Assembly (NCBI GenBank): GCA_016906335.1
Contig: JADEYG010000007.1
Coordinates: forward strand, 1,938,001 to 2,002,000
Source: Novakomyces olei
Lineage: Eukaryota > Ascomycota > Novakomycetes > Novakomycetales > Novakomycetaceae
Length of the DNA stretch: 64,000 nt
Direction of reading: 5' to 3'
The position numbers were made by a program, and so were the translations under genes. Below are positions 53,338 through 62,715 of this stretch, one piece after another. Under the pieces are notes generated by a model. That model saw nothing but the letters and a program-made list of their open reading frames with translations. It made no database searches and had not been told where the DNA came from. Every line of letters begins with the position of its first letter. Positions within the stretch are counted from its first letter, which is position 1.

Positions 53338-54519
53338 ATGAGCCAGTCTCAGTTCGCGGCTCTTTTGCGGGCGTCGCGACTCGTCACGCTCGCAAATCGG
53401 ATATCGAATCCGCCTCAGAATAGCAGAAACAATGTTCTGACTCAGCCGACACATCAAATCTTATCCGCTCCGCCACGAGCTCAAGCTCGTGGTGAATGGG
53501 GCCTGAAACGATCACTTCCTCAGAGTCTCAAGGCCGATAGTGTTACAGTGGAAGCACTGGATACGTTTGAGCATCAAACGGAGTTTGAGCCGGCAAAGCG
53601 ATTGGCGCGGCTAGCAGAGTTCTTACAGGAGACAGATCTCAAGATGGGAGGAGGCAATGATAGAGATCGTGTGGCAGCTCGAGACGAAAGAAGGCATACA
53701 AGGAATCGAGGAGACACCGAGACTGAGCACAGTACTGAAAAGGCGGCCAATGCAGTGGGAAACGAAGACGGACTTAAAGCGTCCAAAAAGGTTCCGGCAC
53801 AAAACGTAGTCGAGTTGCAGGATATGAGCTGCAGAGAAATGCAAAAGTTTGTTCGGCGGTGTAGTGCCCAGCGCGACGCCTTTTACAGTTCAAGAGGCCA
53901 AGAAAATAATAGGAAAAATCACAGCCAAGTGTCCTTGCATGAAGCTGAGCAATTTCTCCACTTGCAGTCAGGCAAAGGCAGACGGTTGCATGCTACCGGA
54001 GGACTCGTTTACTGTGGCAATAATCTCTTGTCATCCGCAGAACCCATACAGCGGGCTAATGGAGAAGTGGTATACGAAACTCCTTTCCGGGCCCGAGTGC
54101 TGGGCCGGAATTATCAGGGCAATGATCTATTAATTGGCTTTGGAGGTATTGTGGCCCGGCTCCCCGTGGGCCGCATGACCCGTGCTCGTTATGAGCAGTT
54201 TGAGGAGATTGATGTGTACGTACGAAGGTCGTCTATGGACGACGCTGGCCGGCTTTTCATCGAACTTTCTACGAGTCCGGCTGTACAAAATAGATCACAT
54301 TTAGCGTCTCAGAATGGAGCTCAATCATGGAACAATTTATTCCGCAGCAGCCGGCTTCGGACTGCTCAAGAAAATCAGGCCCGAAATGCTCCCAACTCTA
54401 AGGCTGTCCTCGATAATCTGCGTGAGGCAGTATTTATGTCCCGGAGTCAAAACGAATCCTCTGCCCTGCCTGCTCAAGGCGCCAGAAGGAGTTCAGCAAA
54501 GTCGTTTACTCAAGACTAA
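53338..54519 (+). CDS. MRP51: Mitochondrial small-subunit ribosomal protein bS1m (Mrp51)
   Basis: A frame of 393 residues starts MSQSQFAALLRASRLVTLAN; an earlier in-frame ATG/ATT-rich leader at 53218 adds a poly-Asn, unconserved stretch, so 53338 is preferred. Mrp51 signature features are an N-terminal SxLRxSRL segment, RGEWGLKRSLPQSL, a LDTFEHQTEFEPAKRL block and a central conserved RRLHATGGLVYCG plus LIGFGGIVARLP. The C-terminus is Ser/Gln-rich. Fungal Mrp51 is a mitoribosome-specific small-subunit protein with an S1-like origin and helps start translation of mitochondrial mRNAs. No transmembrane segments are seen. Confidence 0.82.
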   Translation: MSQSQFAALLRASRLVTLANRISNPPQNSRNNVLTQPTHQILSAPPRAQARGEWGLKRSLPQSLKADSVTVEALDTFEHQTEFEPAKRLARLAEFLQETDLKMGGGNDRDRVAARDERRHTRNRGDTETEHSTEKAANAVGNEDGLKASKKVPAQNVVELQDMSCREMQKFVRRCSAQRDAFYSSRGQENNRKNHSQVSLHEAEQFLHLQSGKGRRLHATGGLVYCGNNLLSSAEPIQRANGEVVYETPFRARVLGRNYQGNDLLIGFGGIVARLPVGRMTRARYEQFEEIDVYVRRSSMDDAGRLFIELSTSPAVQNRSHLASQNGAQSWNNLFRSSRLRTAQENQARNAPNSKAVLDNLREAVFMSRSQNESSALPAQGARRSSAKSFTQD

Positions 54520-54774
54520 ATATGGGTAAACGCACATACGTATACCTCTTTGTCATTGATTGCCCTTGTACTCATTGTTGCAATGTAGTCTCGATGAATA
54601 GAGCAAATTTATACAAAAGTGTATATAGAGCTATGTATACATTTGAATGATACTATAAACAAATATTGCTTATTACAACGTATATTTAAATACTAAAATC
54701 CCGAAAAGAAAAAGTTGGTTAAAAGCAATCCAAACTATCGCAAATACCACTATACCAGACATAGTATATACAAA
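54520..54774. other. Convergent spacer, MRP51 and CWC25
   Basis: This short AT-rich stretch holds both 3' ends. No other feature is seen. Confidence 0.5.
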
Positions 54775-55934
54775 TCACGCCCGTACGTCTTTCATATCAT
54801 AAACCCGACCACGTACTTGCTGCATGTAATCCGAAGAAGCACCTCCCCATTTTTTAGAACTCTTTTGACGCAAATTCTGTTCTCTCTCTTCATCCCGACG
54901 CGACTGCTCGTCAATTTGCTCTACACGATCCCGCCGACTTTGATTCAGATCACGTGCATGTTGTTGCATCTCTGCAAGCCTTCTTTCCCGCTCTTCATAA
55001 CCGTTTTTATCAGAAATTGATGCACTTTGCTTGTCCATGGAAGATGGTCGTCTGTCCGGTGATCTGTCTCGTGAATAGTCTCCACGTAATCGCTCATCGT
55101 CCTGTCTGGCTCTGTAAGCTGATCTCCGCTCGTCTCGGTAATCATGCCGATCATCCCGTCGACGCTCACGTTCAGTATCCCGATACCTATCCCGTGTCCG
55201 TTCCCTCGAATCATCGTCCCTCGAATCATCACGGTCGCGTCCATGGGCCCTGTGATCCCTCGAGTAATCATGACGACGGCGATCATGGTGCCGGTGATCT
55301 TTGTGCCGGTGCTCATGATGCCTATCGCGACTAGACTCCGCTGTAGTTAACCGTCTCTTATAAATCGGATTTCTTGCGACTAAATCCAAATGAGCTTGTT
55401 CTTGTTTTTTGATTGCAAAAAGTGGATCATCTCGAACTTTGCTAGCCGTGTCTCGTACAGGATTCATGTTTTGCACAGCCATGAATGAGCCACCGGCGAT
55501 AGCACTGCTGTTGCTGTTGCTATTCACCGCTGTGCCCAGCGTATCAATACGATCCTTACTTTCGTCCTTAAATAAGTCGTCTACCCGCTTGCGGCCCAGT
55601 AGATATTCTTCCATGCTGTCGCTTGTACCTTCGCCACCACCTCCACCGGCACCGGGAGCCGCATACATCCACTCTACACGGTCTCTGCGCTTTTTGCCTG
55701 TAGCAGCTTCTTGCATACGCTCCATCTCCTGGACCATACGCTCTTCCTGGATCTGCTTACGCAGCTCTGCCATCTTTTTCCGTTCCGCCGCGTCTTCTTG
55801 CTCGGCCTTCCATACCTGCTCCTGGTTCTTGAGCAGTACTGGATGCCTGTTTTCCGTTAGCATTCGCTACATTTCAAATGTACAAAAAGGTAAACTTACC
55901 AGCTCTTTTTCATATTCAAGTTTCCGCCACCCAT
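54775..55934 (-). CDS. CWC25: Pre-mRNA splicing factor Cwc25
   Basis: Two exons (55934-55900, 55846-54775) give 368 residues. The 35-nt first exon encodes MGGGNLNMKKS and the splice forms the Trp of SWHPVLLKNQEQVWKAEQE, the invariant N-terminus that enters the catalytic core of the spliceosome. Then come AERKKMAELRKQIQEERM and RVEWMYAAPG, the remainder of the conserved Cir/Cwc25 domain. The C-terminal half is a His/Arg/Asp-rich low-complexity tail (HHEHRHKDHRHHDRRRH). Cwc25 joins after Prp2 and promotes the first transesterification. The gene is head-to-head with RPN9 and shares a telo-box promoter. Confidence 0.95.
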
Positions 55935-56215
55935 CTTGAATGTACTGACCCGATGTACTGTACCTCGAATACGGCAGGTTTGTCGACGAGTAAGCGCAGA
56001 CTCTGTGTGATCAGATTCGTTTGGATTGGAGATATTCCCGCGTATTATTTATTATTTATTAGCCGTATAATAATGCACTGCGTAATATATGTTCAGACAG
56101 GCATTAACGAGGGTTAGGGTTAATATTGAATTTGCTATATAGCTCTAGACAGAGAAAACCCTGTACAAATGGCCACGTAAGAAATGACGAAGGCAACGTT
56201 GAGCGCAATCACGAA
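55935..56215. promoter_or_regulatory. Shared bidirectional promoter of CWC25 and RPN9
   Basis: This 281-bp space lies between outward-facing start codons. The telo-box at 56109-56124 lies about 92 bp upstream of the RPN9 start. Confidence 0.6.
56109..56124. promoter_or_regulatory. Telo-box between CWC25 and RPN9
   Basis: GAGGGTTAGGGTTAAT contains two exact GGGTTA units. Confidence 0.62.
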
Positions 56216-57503
56216 ATGGACGTGGACGAGCATTTGGTTTCGCTGGCGGCGCTGGTGCAGGATGCACCTGCATTAGCATCGCACACAGCAGAGTTAGAAA
56301 AGATACAGCAGCAGTACAATTCACGGTAAGCAGATAACATGTTTACGGACGGCATTGGGACTGATCAGAAAGGCTATGGAAGCAGCTGACGGACAGCATT
56401 GTCCAATTGTTCTCACAACCAGAATCAGCACCGGTCAGAGTGCGTGTATTCGAGCAGTTTGTGCTACAGATTGGCTCCAAACTGAATGCTCTGCGGCTGG
56501 TAGAGCTGGGACTGACTGCCTATGCGCAGATTCAAGGTACGTAATCGTCCTTCTTGCCTGCTCTATTCTAACCATCTCTCAGACCCAGCAATGGTTATTT
56601 CCAAACTGAAGCGTGTAGCAGAAAAAGCCAGCATTTCCGACGGTGATATCGCCTACGTTCTTTTGCGAACAGAGGTGGCACGGCAAACTATGCTGCGTGG
56701 AGAAATCTCAGAAGCAAAGTCGATCCTGGACGAATGTGGCCGTGCTTTGGATCTGTTTGACACAGTAGAAACGCCCGTGCACGCGGCTTATTATTGCGTA
56801 CTCGCAGATTTTCATAAGGTATCTAAACTCGTAACAGCAATTTATTTTGTGTCTAACGATAAAGGCAAAAGCAGAGTATTCCTCTTTCTACCGTACCTCC
56901 TTACTCTACCTTGCTTGCGTCGACCTGCCGCAACTTTCGCTGAAAGACGTTCATGCACGAGCGGTGGATATCAGTATAGCCGCATTGCTTGGCGATATAT
57001 ATAATTTTGGCGAGCTGCTACTTCATCCTATTCTTGAATACTTGCGGGATACGCCAGACGCATATCTTGGAGAACTGCTGGTGACTTTGAACGCTGGTGA
57101 TGTTCGCGCCTTTGAGCGATTAGGTCCCGCTGTGGCAGCTCACCCGCTACTGGCCTCTTCTGGAGCTTTTCTGCGCCAGAAAATATGTCTAATGGCTCTG
57201 ATTGAGATGATTTTTCAGCGGCCGCCTACCGATCGTACGCTCACGTTTAATGCGATTGCACGTGAATCTTCGTTGCCGGAATATGAGGTCGAGTACCTTG
57301 TCATGAAGGCTCTTAGCTTGGATATTGTGCGAGGCAGTATTGACCAGGTGCGCCGCCTGTTCAAGGTGACATGGGTACAGCCACGGGTACTAAACCTTGC
57401 TCAAGTCGAATCAATGCGGAGTCGGCTTGTGGAGTGGGAAAGCGGCGTTCAGCAGACGGCAGGCTTTGTCGATACTCAGGGCCGTGAGATTTGGACGGCG
57501 TAG
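56216..57503 (+). CDS. RPN9: 26S proteasome lid subunit Rpn9 (PSMD13)
   Basis: Four exons (56216-56325, 56373-56536, 56583-56818, 56865-57503) give 382 residues, near the 393 of yeast Rpn9. Helical repeats (RLWKQLTDSIVQLF, LRLVELGLTAYAQIQD) lead to YRTSLLYLACVDLPQLSL, VDISIAALLGDIYNFGELLL and the PCI winged helix FLRQKICLMALIEMIF, VEYLVMKALSLDIVRGSIDQ, TWVQPRVLN and the end GREIWTA, all Rpn9 hallmarks. Rpn9 holds the lid together and contacts Rpn10. The start at MDVDEHLV is the best-supported ATG; an upstream ATG at 56169 hits a stop after three codons. Exon 2 needs the acceptor at 56371-56372 to keep the frame. Confidence 0.94.
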
Positions 57504-58086
57504 TTTGATAAAAGAAGTTTATAATGTAAGCATTTAAATATTTGTCTGTATTGTAATGGCCGTGGATTTTCTTGGATTATATCGTTTGTAGAATTATTTG
57601 TAAAATTGTTCATCGCATTAATGGTAGCAGACCAACTTGGCATAACAGGTCTACACTGCCGAGTAATATATTACACTTTCTAGTTATTGCAAATTTTATT
57701 ACTAAAGTTATTATAGAAGTTAACATGTGCTGCGTTCATTGATAAGCAGTAATTTTTACATTGAATATGAATTATAGAAAATCAAAGGTTAACAAGTACG
57801 GCAGGCAGTATAAAGGTCACAGTTATAAAAAATTGGACGTGTGTAACTGGGAAAATGTCTATTTCTCGTGCTTGAACCACATTAACAACTTCACTGCCAC
57901 ATGTACAAGTACTGTACAGTATGGACGTCTGACCTAAGCGTAATAAAAGTAGCAGAATAATACTAGCAGAATAATACTAGCAGAATAATACTAGCAGAAT
58001 AATACTAGCAGAATAATACTAGCAGAATAAAGTATAAAACCAGTCGGCTGATCACATACCCCACAATCGAGTTTGTTCGGGGCGGT
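57504..58086. other. Intergenic region with a 14-bp tandem repeat
   Basis: This region lies between RPN9 and the small unknown frame, both on the plus strand. At 57951-58031 the unit AGCAGAATAATACT is repeated nearly six times without change. No gene is seen in the rest. Confidence 0.7.
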
Positions 58087-58287
58087 ATGGTGCTTACGGG
58101 GATGCGTGCGGGCGAGCGCCGGCGCTCATCCGCACCGGAACGCGTGCCCGGTGACCCGATCTTTGAAGGTTACTTGAAATCTTTAGAAGCCACGGGGCTT
58201 TCACGGGAAGAGTTGAATACAGACGCGATTCAGCTTGTGCATGAGTATGGAAAAAAGAATTTTAAGCAAAAAATGAAGAATAAATAA
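58087..58287 (+). CDS. Small unknown protein, 66 residues
   Basis: A complete short frame encodes a basic, helical protein. After a Gly/Arg-rich start (MVLTGMRAGERRRSS) come PGDPIFEGYLKSLEATGLSR and EELNTDAIQLVHEYGKKNFKQ, then KMKNK. The ordered composition, start and stop context and lack of overlap with another gene suggest a real small protein, perhaps mitochondrial or ribosome-associated, but I do not recognise it. It could be the last exon of a longer gene. It directly follows a 14-bp tandem repeat. Confidence 0.5.
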   Translation: MVLTGMRAGERRRSSAPERVPGDPIFEGYLKSLEATGLSREELNTDAIQLVHEYGKKNFKQKMKNK

Positions 58288-58406
58288 AAGATGCTGGTCC
58301 GCTAGATTGGTCCAAAAGCGTTCTTTTCGCCTGTACAAAGTGTATCAAAAGAGTGTTTTACATTTAGCCAAGAGGGTCCCAACTAACATGCAGCCATCTG
58401 TACCAG

Positions 58407-59252
58407 ATGATCCGGAAACATTGGAGTTGGCCACAACGCTGCCTGCAAATCTACCAGTTGGCCTGTGACATTCCGGACGAGAAGACGCGTGAGCAGGTGG
58501 GAAACCGTAAACACATTTTGGTGGGCGATATAACGTTGGCAGAGTACAGTACCCCTAATGCCATATTTCTGCGTGCGTGGGACAAGGCGTCTCTTGCACC
58601 AAAGCTGCTTAAAATCTCCCGGTCTGGACATGACGTGGACCGCGAGTGTCGAACCTGGCATGAAATAGCCAAAGGTCGGAGCGATAGTGAATGTATTGAT
58701 GGGCATTTAGCGGGCCCTATGGTCCGATTTGATTTCAGTACAGATCCTAATATTACTGCTGTAATGCTCGACGGCAGAACTCCCATGACTAAAGGCGTGC
58801 TTATGCCTCAGTATACGGGGACACTGGCAGATTTACCCATCCCTGTAGCTGAAGCCATTGTACTGGAAATAACGCGGGACTTGGCTAACGCTGCGCTTGT
58901 TTTGGAACAGAGACAAATATGTCATTGTGACATAAAGTGTGCAAATGTTTTTCTCGATACATTGGGCCAAAGATTTGTAGCTGATTATGGATGTGCAATT
59001 AAATTTGGAGACCCTTTTGATTCGTATACAGAGGAGTACTTTCCCCGCGCTGTTCGGGAACAGGTATTCGGGAATATTGCCGATGCCCGCGTAGACCGTT
59101 GGCTTTGTGTGATTACGGCATTAAGACTGCGGGATGCGGTTGACGAGTTTGGCAATTTTGGTGTTGGAGATGTGTACGACGCAATTGCACACCAACAAAT
59201 TCCAGAGTTCAGGGAGTTACTTTTGCACCTTTTGCAGGGTGTTGAAGCATAG
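58407..59252 (+). CDS. Divergent protein-kinase-like protein
   Basis: A single frame of 281 residues. Kinase-fold landmarks are a possible beta-3 Lys in APKLLKIS (about 66-69), a helix-C Glu in DRECRTWHEI (about 80), a catalytic loop HCDIKCANV (about 173-181, standard form HRDIKxxN) and a magnesium loop VADYGCA (DYG at about 193-195, standard form DFG). Later, DRWLCVITALRL stands where kinases have DxWSxG. No clear glycine-rich loop is seen and the domain is small. The catalytic Asp and Asn are kept, so activity is possible. I know no matching family. An ATG at 58388 is out of frame and is not used. Confidence 0.6.
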   Translation: MIRKHWSWPQRCLQIYQLACDIPDEKTREQVGNRKHILVGDITLAEYSTPNAIFLRAWDKASLAPKLLKISRSGHDVDRECRTWHEIAKGRSDSECIDGHLAGPMVRFDFSTDPNITAVMLDGRTPMTKGVLMPQYTGTLADLPIPVAEAIVLEITRDLANAALVLEQRQICHCDIKCANVFLDTLGQRFVADYGCAIKFGDPFDSYTEEYFPRAVREQVFGNIADARVDRWLCVITALRLRDAVDEFGNFGVGDVYDAIAHQQIPEFRELLLHLLQGVEA

Positions 59253-59357
59253 ACTGTGATGATTACTGGCACTGGGGAGGCATCTATTCATTTTCATGAG
59301 GCGCAAAATTAATTATTCTAGTGCAAAATTGTTTAAATAATATGAAGCTTATCAGCA

Positions 59358-59551
59358 ATTAATACAATTAATGCTAATACAATTAATACAACAATTAATA
59401 CAATTAATACAACAATTAATACAATTAATACAATTAATACAATTAATACAATTAATACAATTAATACAATTAATACAATTAATACAATTAATACAATTAA
59501 TACAATTAATACAATTAATACAATTAATACAATTAATACAATTAATACAAT
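59358..59551. repeat. 9-bp minisatellite (ATTAATACA)n
   Basis: About 21 copies of ATTAATACA, with two short interruptions near 59370 and 59410. It lies between the kinase-like and lumazine synthase 3' ends. Confidence 0.97.
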
Positions 59552-59907
59552 ATGAATGGAGCAGTAAGAAGCCAGTGATAAAATGTATACGTCAGACGAT
59601 TAGTTGGTCGATCAGTCAAAAATACCAGTTGTCGTGTGCAAACTCAATTTGCCCCGCAATAGATAGATCAGGGTTTTCTGTGATACGATACAATTGAGGC
59701 CACCAGCCCCGCTCGACCAGCCAAAGCCGTCAATGGATAGGACGTTTTAATTTACAAATGATTTTGTGTTTGTCAGAAAAGTTTCACCAGATGGGAAACG
59801 CTTTATATTTCAGTATTAAAAATAATATGGATTCTGCAAATATAAACGAAAAGGACAGAATGGGGAAAACAAGCCAATACTCTATGACCAGCTTCGCTAC
59901 CTGATCG
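59552..59907. other. Convergent spacer
   Basis: The remaining 356 bp between the minisatellite and the lumazine synthase stop contain no recognised gene or motif. Confidence 0.5.
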
Positions 59908-60515
59908 CTACCTGATCTTGGTCTTTATTGCCATTTCAACAGCAGCGCTTCCCCAGTCTTCTCCATGGTTATGGCCGCCATTGAGCCCAGCACGTTGAAG
60001 CGCCTGGTCTTCAGTGTGTACATTAAGGACGCCATAGATAATAGGCGTAGCAGCATCCATAGACACACGCATTAAAGCGTGAACAACTGCCTCGGAAATG
60101 TATTCAAAATGTGAAGTGTGGCCTTTGATCAGTACGCCAACTGCGACAACGGCATCGTAAGGCCCGTCGCTGCTGCCCGTGGCAGGCGCAGAAGGATCGA
60201 GGCCAGATAAAAGATCTGACGCTTGAGCCGAGGTAGAAGTCTGCGCTTGTGCGATGAATCTAAGGTTAGTAATTTTTAGTAACAAATGTAGTAGTGGCAA
60301 TACCTTTGGCAGGCAATAGGCAGTTCCCAGCTGCCAGGGACGCTTTTAAGCGTTATATTTTGCGGAAGCACTCCGTGTCGCTCGATCATTGCGCGCTGAG
60401 CGCCTTCCACTAAAGGCGTAATTGCCTCCATATTCCATCGCGCGTGCACAATTAGCACACGCAAAGAAGACCCGTCCAAGTCTTTTGGTGGAGCGTCCGG
60501 TTTCTTGATCGACAT
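59908..60515 (-). CDS. RIB4: 6,7-dimethyl-8-ribityllumazine synthase
   Basis: Two exons (60515-60304, 60259-59908) give 187 residues. Lumazine synthase motifs are LRVLIVHARWNMEAITPLVE with the substrate-binding WN, VPGSWELPIACQR, VVAVGVLIKGHTSHFEYISE with the catalytic His, and IYGVLNVHTEDQALQRAG. A roughly 20-residue Ser/Ala/Gly insert (SAQASDLLSGLDPSAPATGS) precedes DAVVAVGV. The enzyme joins the uracil intermediate and dihydroxybutanone phosphate in the penultimate step of riboflavin synthesis. The intron falls just after the CQR segment. Confidence 0.96.
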
Positions 60516-60784
60516 GACGAGACAGTTGAATCTTGATGGCGTAGAGTCTGGAGTCGTCTACAATTATGTTGAGATACTGGAAATACTAATATATTAATTA
60601 TTATATCGATATATTGGAAATAATAATTATTATATGTCGATATTCTGTCAATATTCATTATTATATTTAGGCATTCTGTCTACAATTATTATATCGATCG
60701 ACATACTGGATATATTAGCGAGAAAAGCATCTTGTCTTCAGCAATAATAATTGCAATTATTGTTAGCCTGACTATAATGATGAA
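60516..60784. promoter_or_regulatory. Divergent promoter space, RIB4 and PCI-protein genes
   Basis: This AT-rich 269-bp space has repeating ATTATATCGATAT phrases (60599-60700). No telo-box is seen. Confidence 0.5.
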
Positions 60785-62500
60785 ATGATGCACGACTTTC
60801 CGTCATACATTCGCGAACTGACAGCTGCAATTGGCTCTTCAAACGGATCTGCTTTGGGAGTGCTTTTCTCAATTTCCCGATTCAAAACTTTAGACGGGCT
60901 TTCACGGTTTGTATCGACAGCCCATGGCAGTTTTTCTGCAGAACGCGGTCTGCGCAAACTGCCAGATTCTTCATGGGTCGAGCCCGCTATAGCTTTTTGG
61001 CGCGTTGCTGCTAAATTGGCAAAAACGAAATTGTTTGCGGATGCTTACGAATTACAATGCACTCTTGTACAGTACGCAAATAAAATTGATTAGAATAAAT
61101 TGAAAAGTACTAATATTTCTTTAGATGCATTATACGTGCAATTCAATCTTGGCCTGCGTGGACACTTCCCGTTCTGTTCTCCGTCTGCCGAGATTTGTAC
61201 ACTTTTTCTGTGCTGGTAACTTGCCGGTTTGCCCTTTTTTTATTTGATTTATTTTGCTTTTTTTTCATTTTTTTTATCGAGTGGGTCAATTCTTTAATGG
61301 CAAGATAAATCTCGAAATCTCGATACCTCGATACTCGTCTTTTCACTTTTAAAGCTCTACGCTCCTCAACAGTTTTTTTGCATTTAAAAACTTTATATAA
61401 TCCTTCGCAAAACTGACTAAAAGACGCAGCAATCATGTAGAGATGGAAGCAATGCCACATTGGAAAATACTGCTCGACTTTTAAATCGCGCTTTTACTGT
61501 CTGCACTAGCGATAGAGCTCAATTATCTGCGTCCCGGAAATGGGGCACTTATTACGTGGTTGGACTTTTGTTTAAAACGTACTTCCGACTGGACACACTA
61601 TCACTCTCTCGTAATATCTTACGTGCAATCTCGGTGTCGGAATTACCACCACTCGAATTCTTTCCGAAATCACATATTGTTTCATTCAAGTATTATCTTG
61701 GTATAATGGCTTTTTTAAATACAGATCATGTACAAGCGACAAAAGAACTTTCCGAGGCTCTTGACCAATGCACGAAGGCAGCGCCCCATAACATTGAGTA
61801 TGGAACCCGTTTTTCATTTCTATTTGAGATTTTTCTGTATTACTTGATTGAAACGTTTGCTGTGATTTGAATTGTATTTAAATTTCAATTCTATTTTCCC
61901 CTTTACTTTAAATTCAATTAATTTTGGTACTCTAGAATATCTTGTTTTAGCCTTTTTAATCTACTCTCCGTTTATGTGTTGTTTACTAAGATTCAGGCTG
62001 ATTTTGCGATATTTGATACCCGCTAAACTTATCGCGTACCATCAAGCCCCTAGCAAAGTTTTGTTTCAGCGATTCCCGCGTGTCTCAAAACTGTACCGTG
62101 AACTTTTTGCAGCGATTGGCCAAGGTGACCTCGGCCGTTTCGACAGGGCTTTGGCTCAGCGTGAAGTGCAGTTTATAAAGCAGCGGACCTTCCTGACTAT
62201 GGAGCGGGCTCGAGCTCTTTGCATGCGTAATTTATTCCGTAGAGTATACGTAATTCTCGGGCGCTCGACGCGAATATCGATCGACAAGTTTAGTCAGGCT
62301 TTGGACTTTGTTGGGCTGCACGTCTCCAATGCCGAAACTGAGCTTTATGTGGCTAATATGATATACAAGGTAAGAGTGATTTCGATAATCTACTGACCAA
62401 TTTTTAGGGGTTTATTAAGGGATACATATCTCATGAACGTAGCATCCTTGTCGTTTCCGCAAAGGATCCATTCCCGTTTGCTGTGGCCGCAGCCGCTTGA
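60785..62500 (+). CDS. PCI-domain protein, PCID2/Thp1/Csn12 type
   Basis: Five exons (60785-61071, 61125-61196, 61441-61797, 61991-62369, 62408-62500) give 395 residues, the normal family length. Helical repeats include NTARLLNRAFTVCTSDRAQL and YYVVGLLFKTYFRLDTLSLS; the splice at 61797/61991 forms IEFRLILRYLIPAKL. The PCI winged helix has RELFAAIGQGDLGRFDRAL, RARALCMRNLFRRVYVI, ELYVANMIYKGFIKGYISHE and a VVSAKDPFPF end. PCID2/Thp1 is part of the Sac3-Thp1 (TREX-2) mRNA export complex; Csn12 is a close paralog linked to the signalosome. The sequence does not separate these. The 61197-61440 intron is long and contains a decoy donor. Confidence 0.88.
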
Positions 62501-62715
62501 CTGTGAATACGATAAATTTGTAGAATAAGAAATATGTAGAATAAAAATTACTTTTGCAGTTACAAATGCCAATCATTGAGTAATATATCGTAAGCTCTAA
62601 AAGTTATTCAGTACATTACACAGCGTGATTATTTACACATCAGGTTTGAACCGAATGCCTACATGTACCATAAAACGACACTTTTATTATAATTTCTCGA
62701 AGACAAAAATGCTCT

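Noticed and set aside
8998-57503. Ubiquitin and proteasome genes as a functional cluster.
   Set aside because: Rad23, UCH37, Skp1, Ubc7, Cdc27 and Rpn9 are spread over 48 kb with unrelated genes between them; all are ordinary housekeeping genes, so chance co-location is the simpler view.
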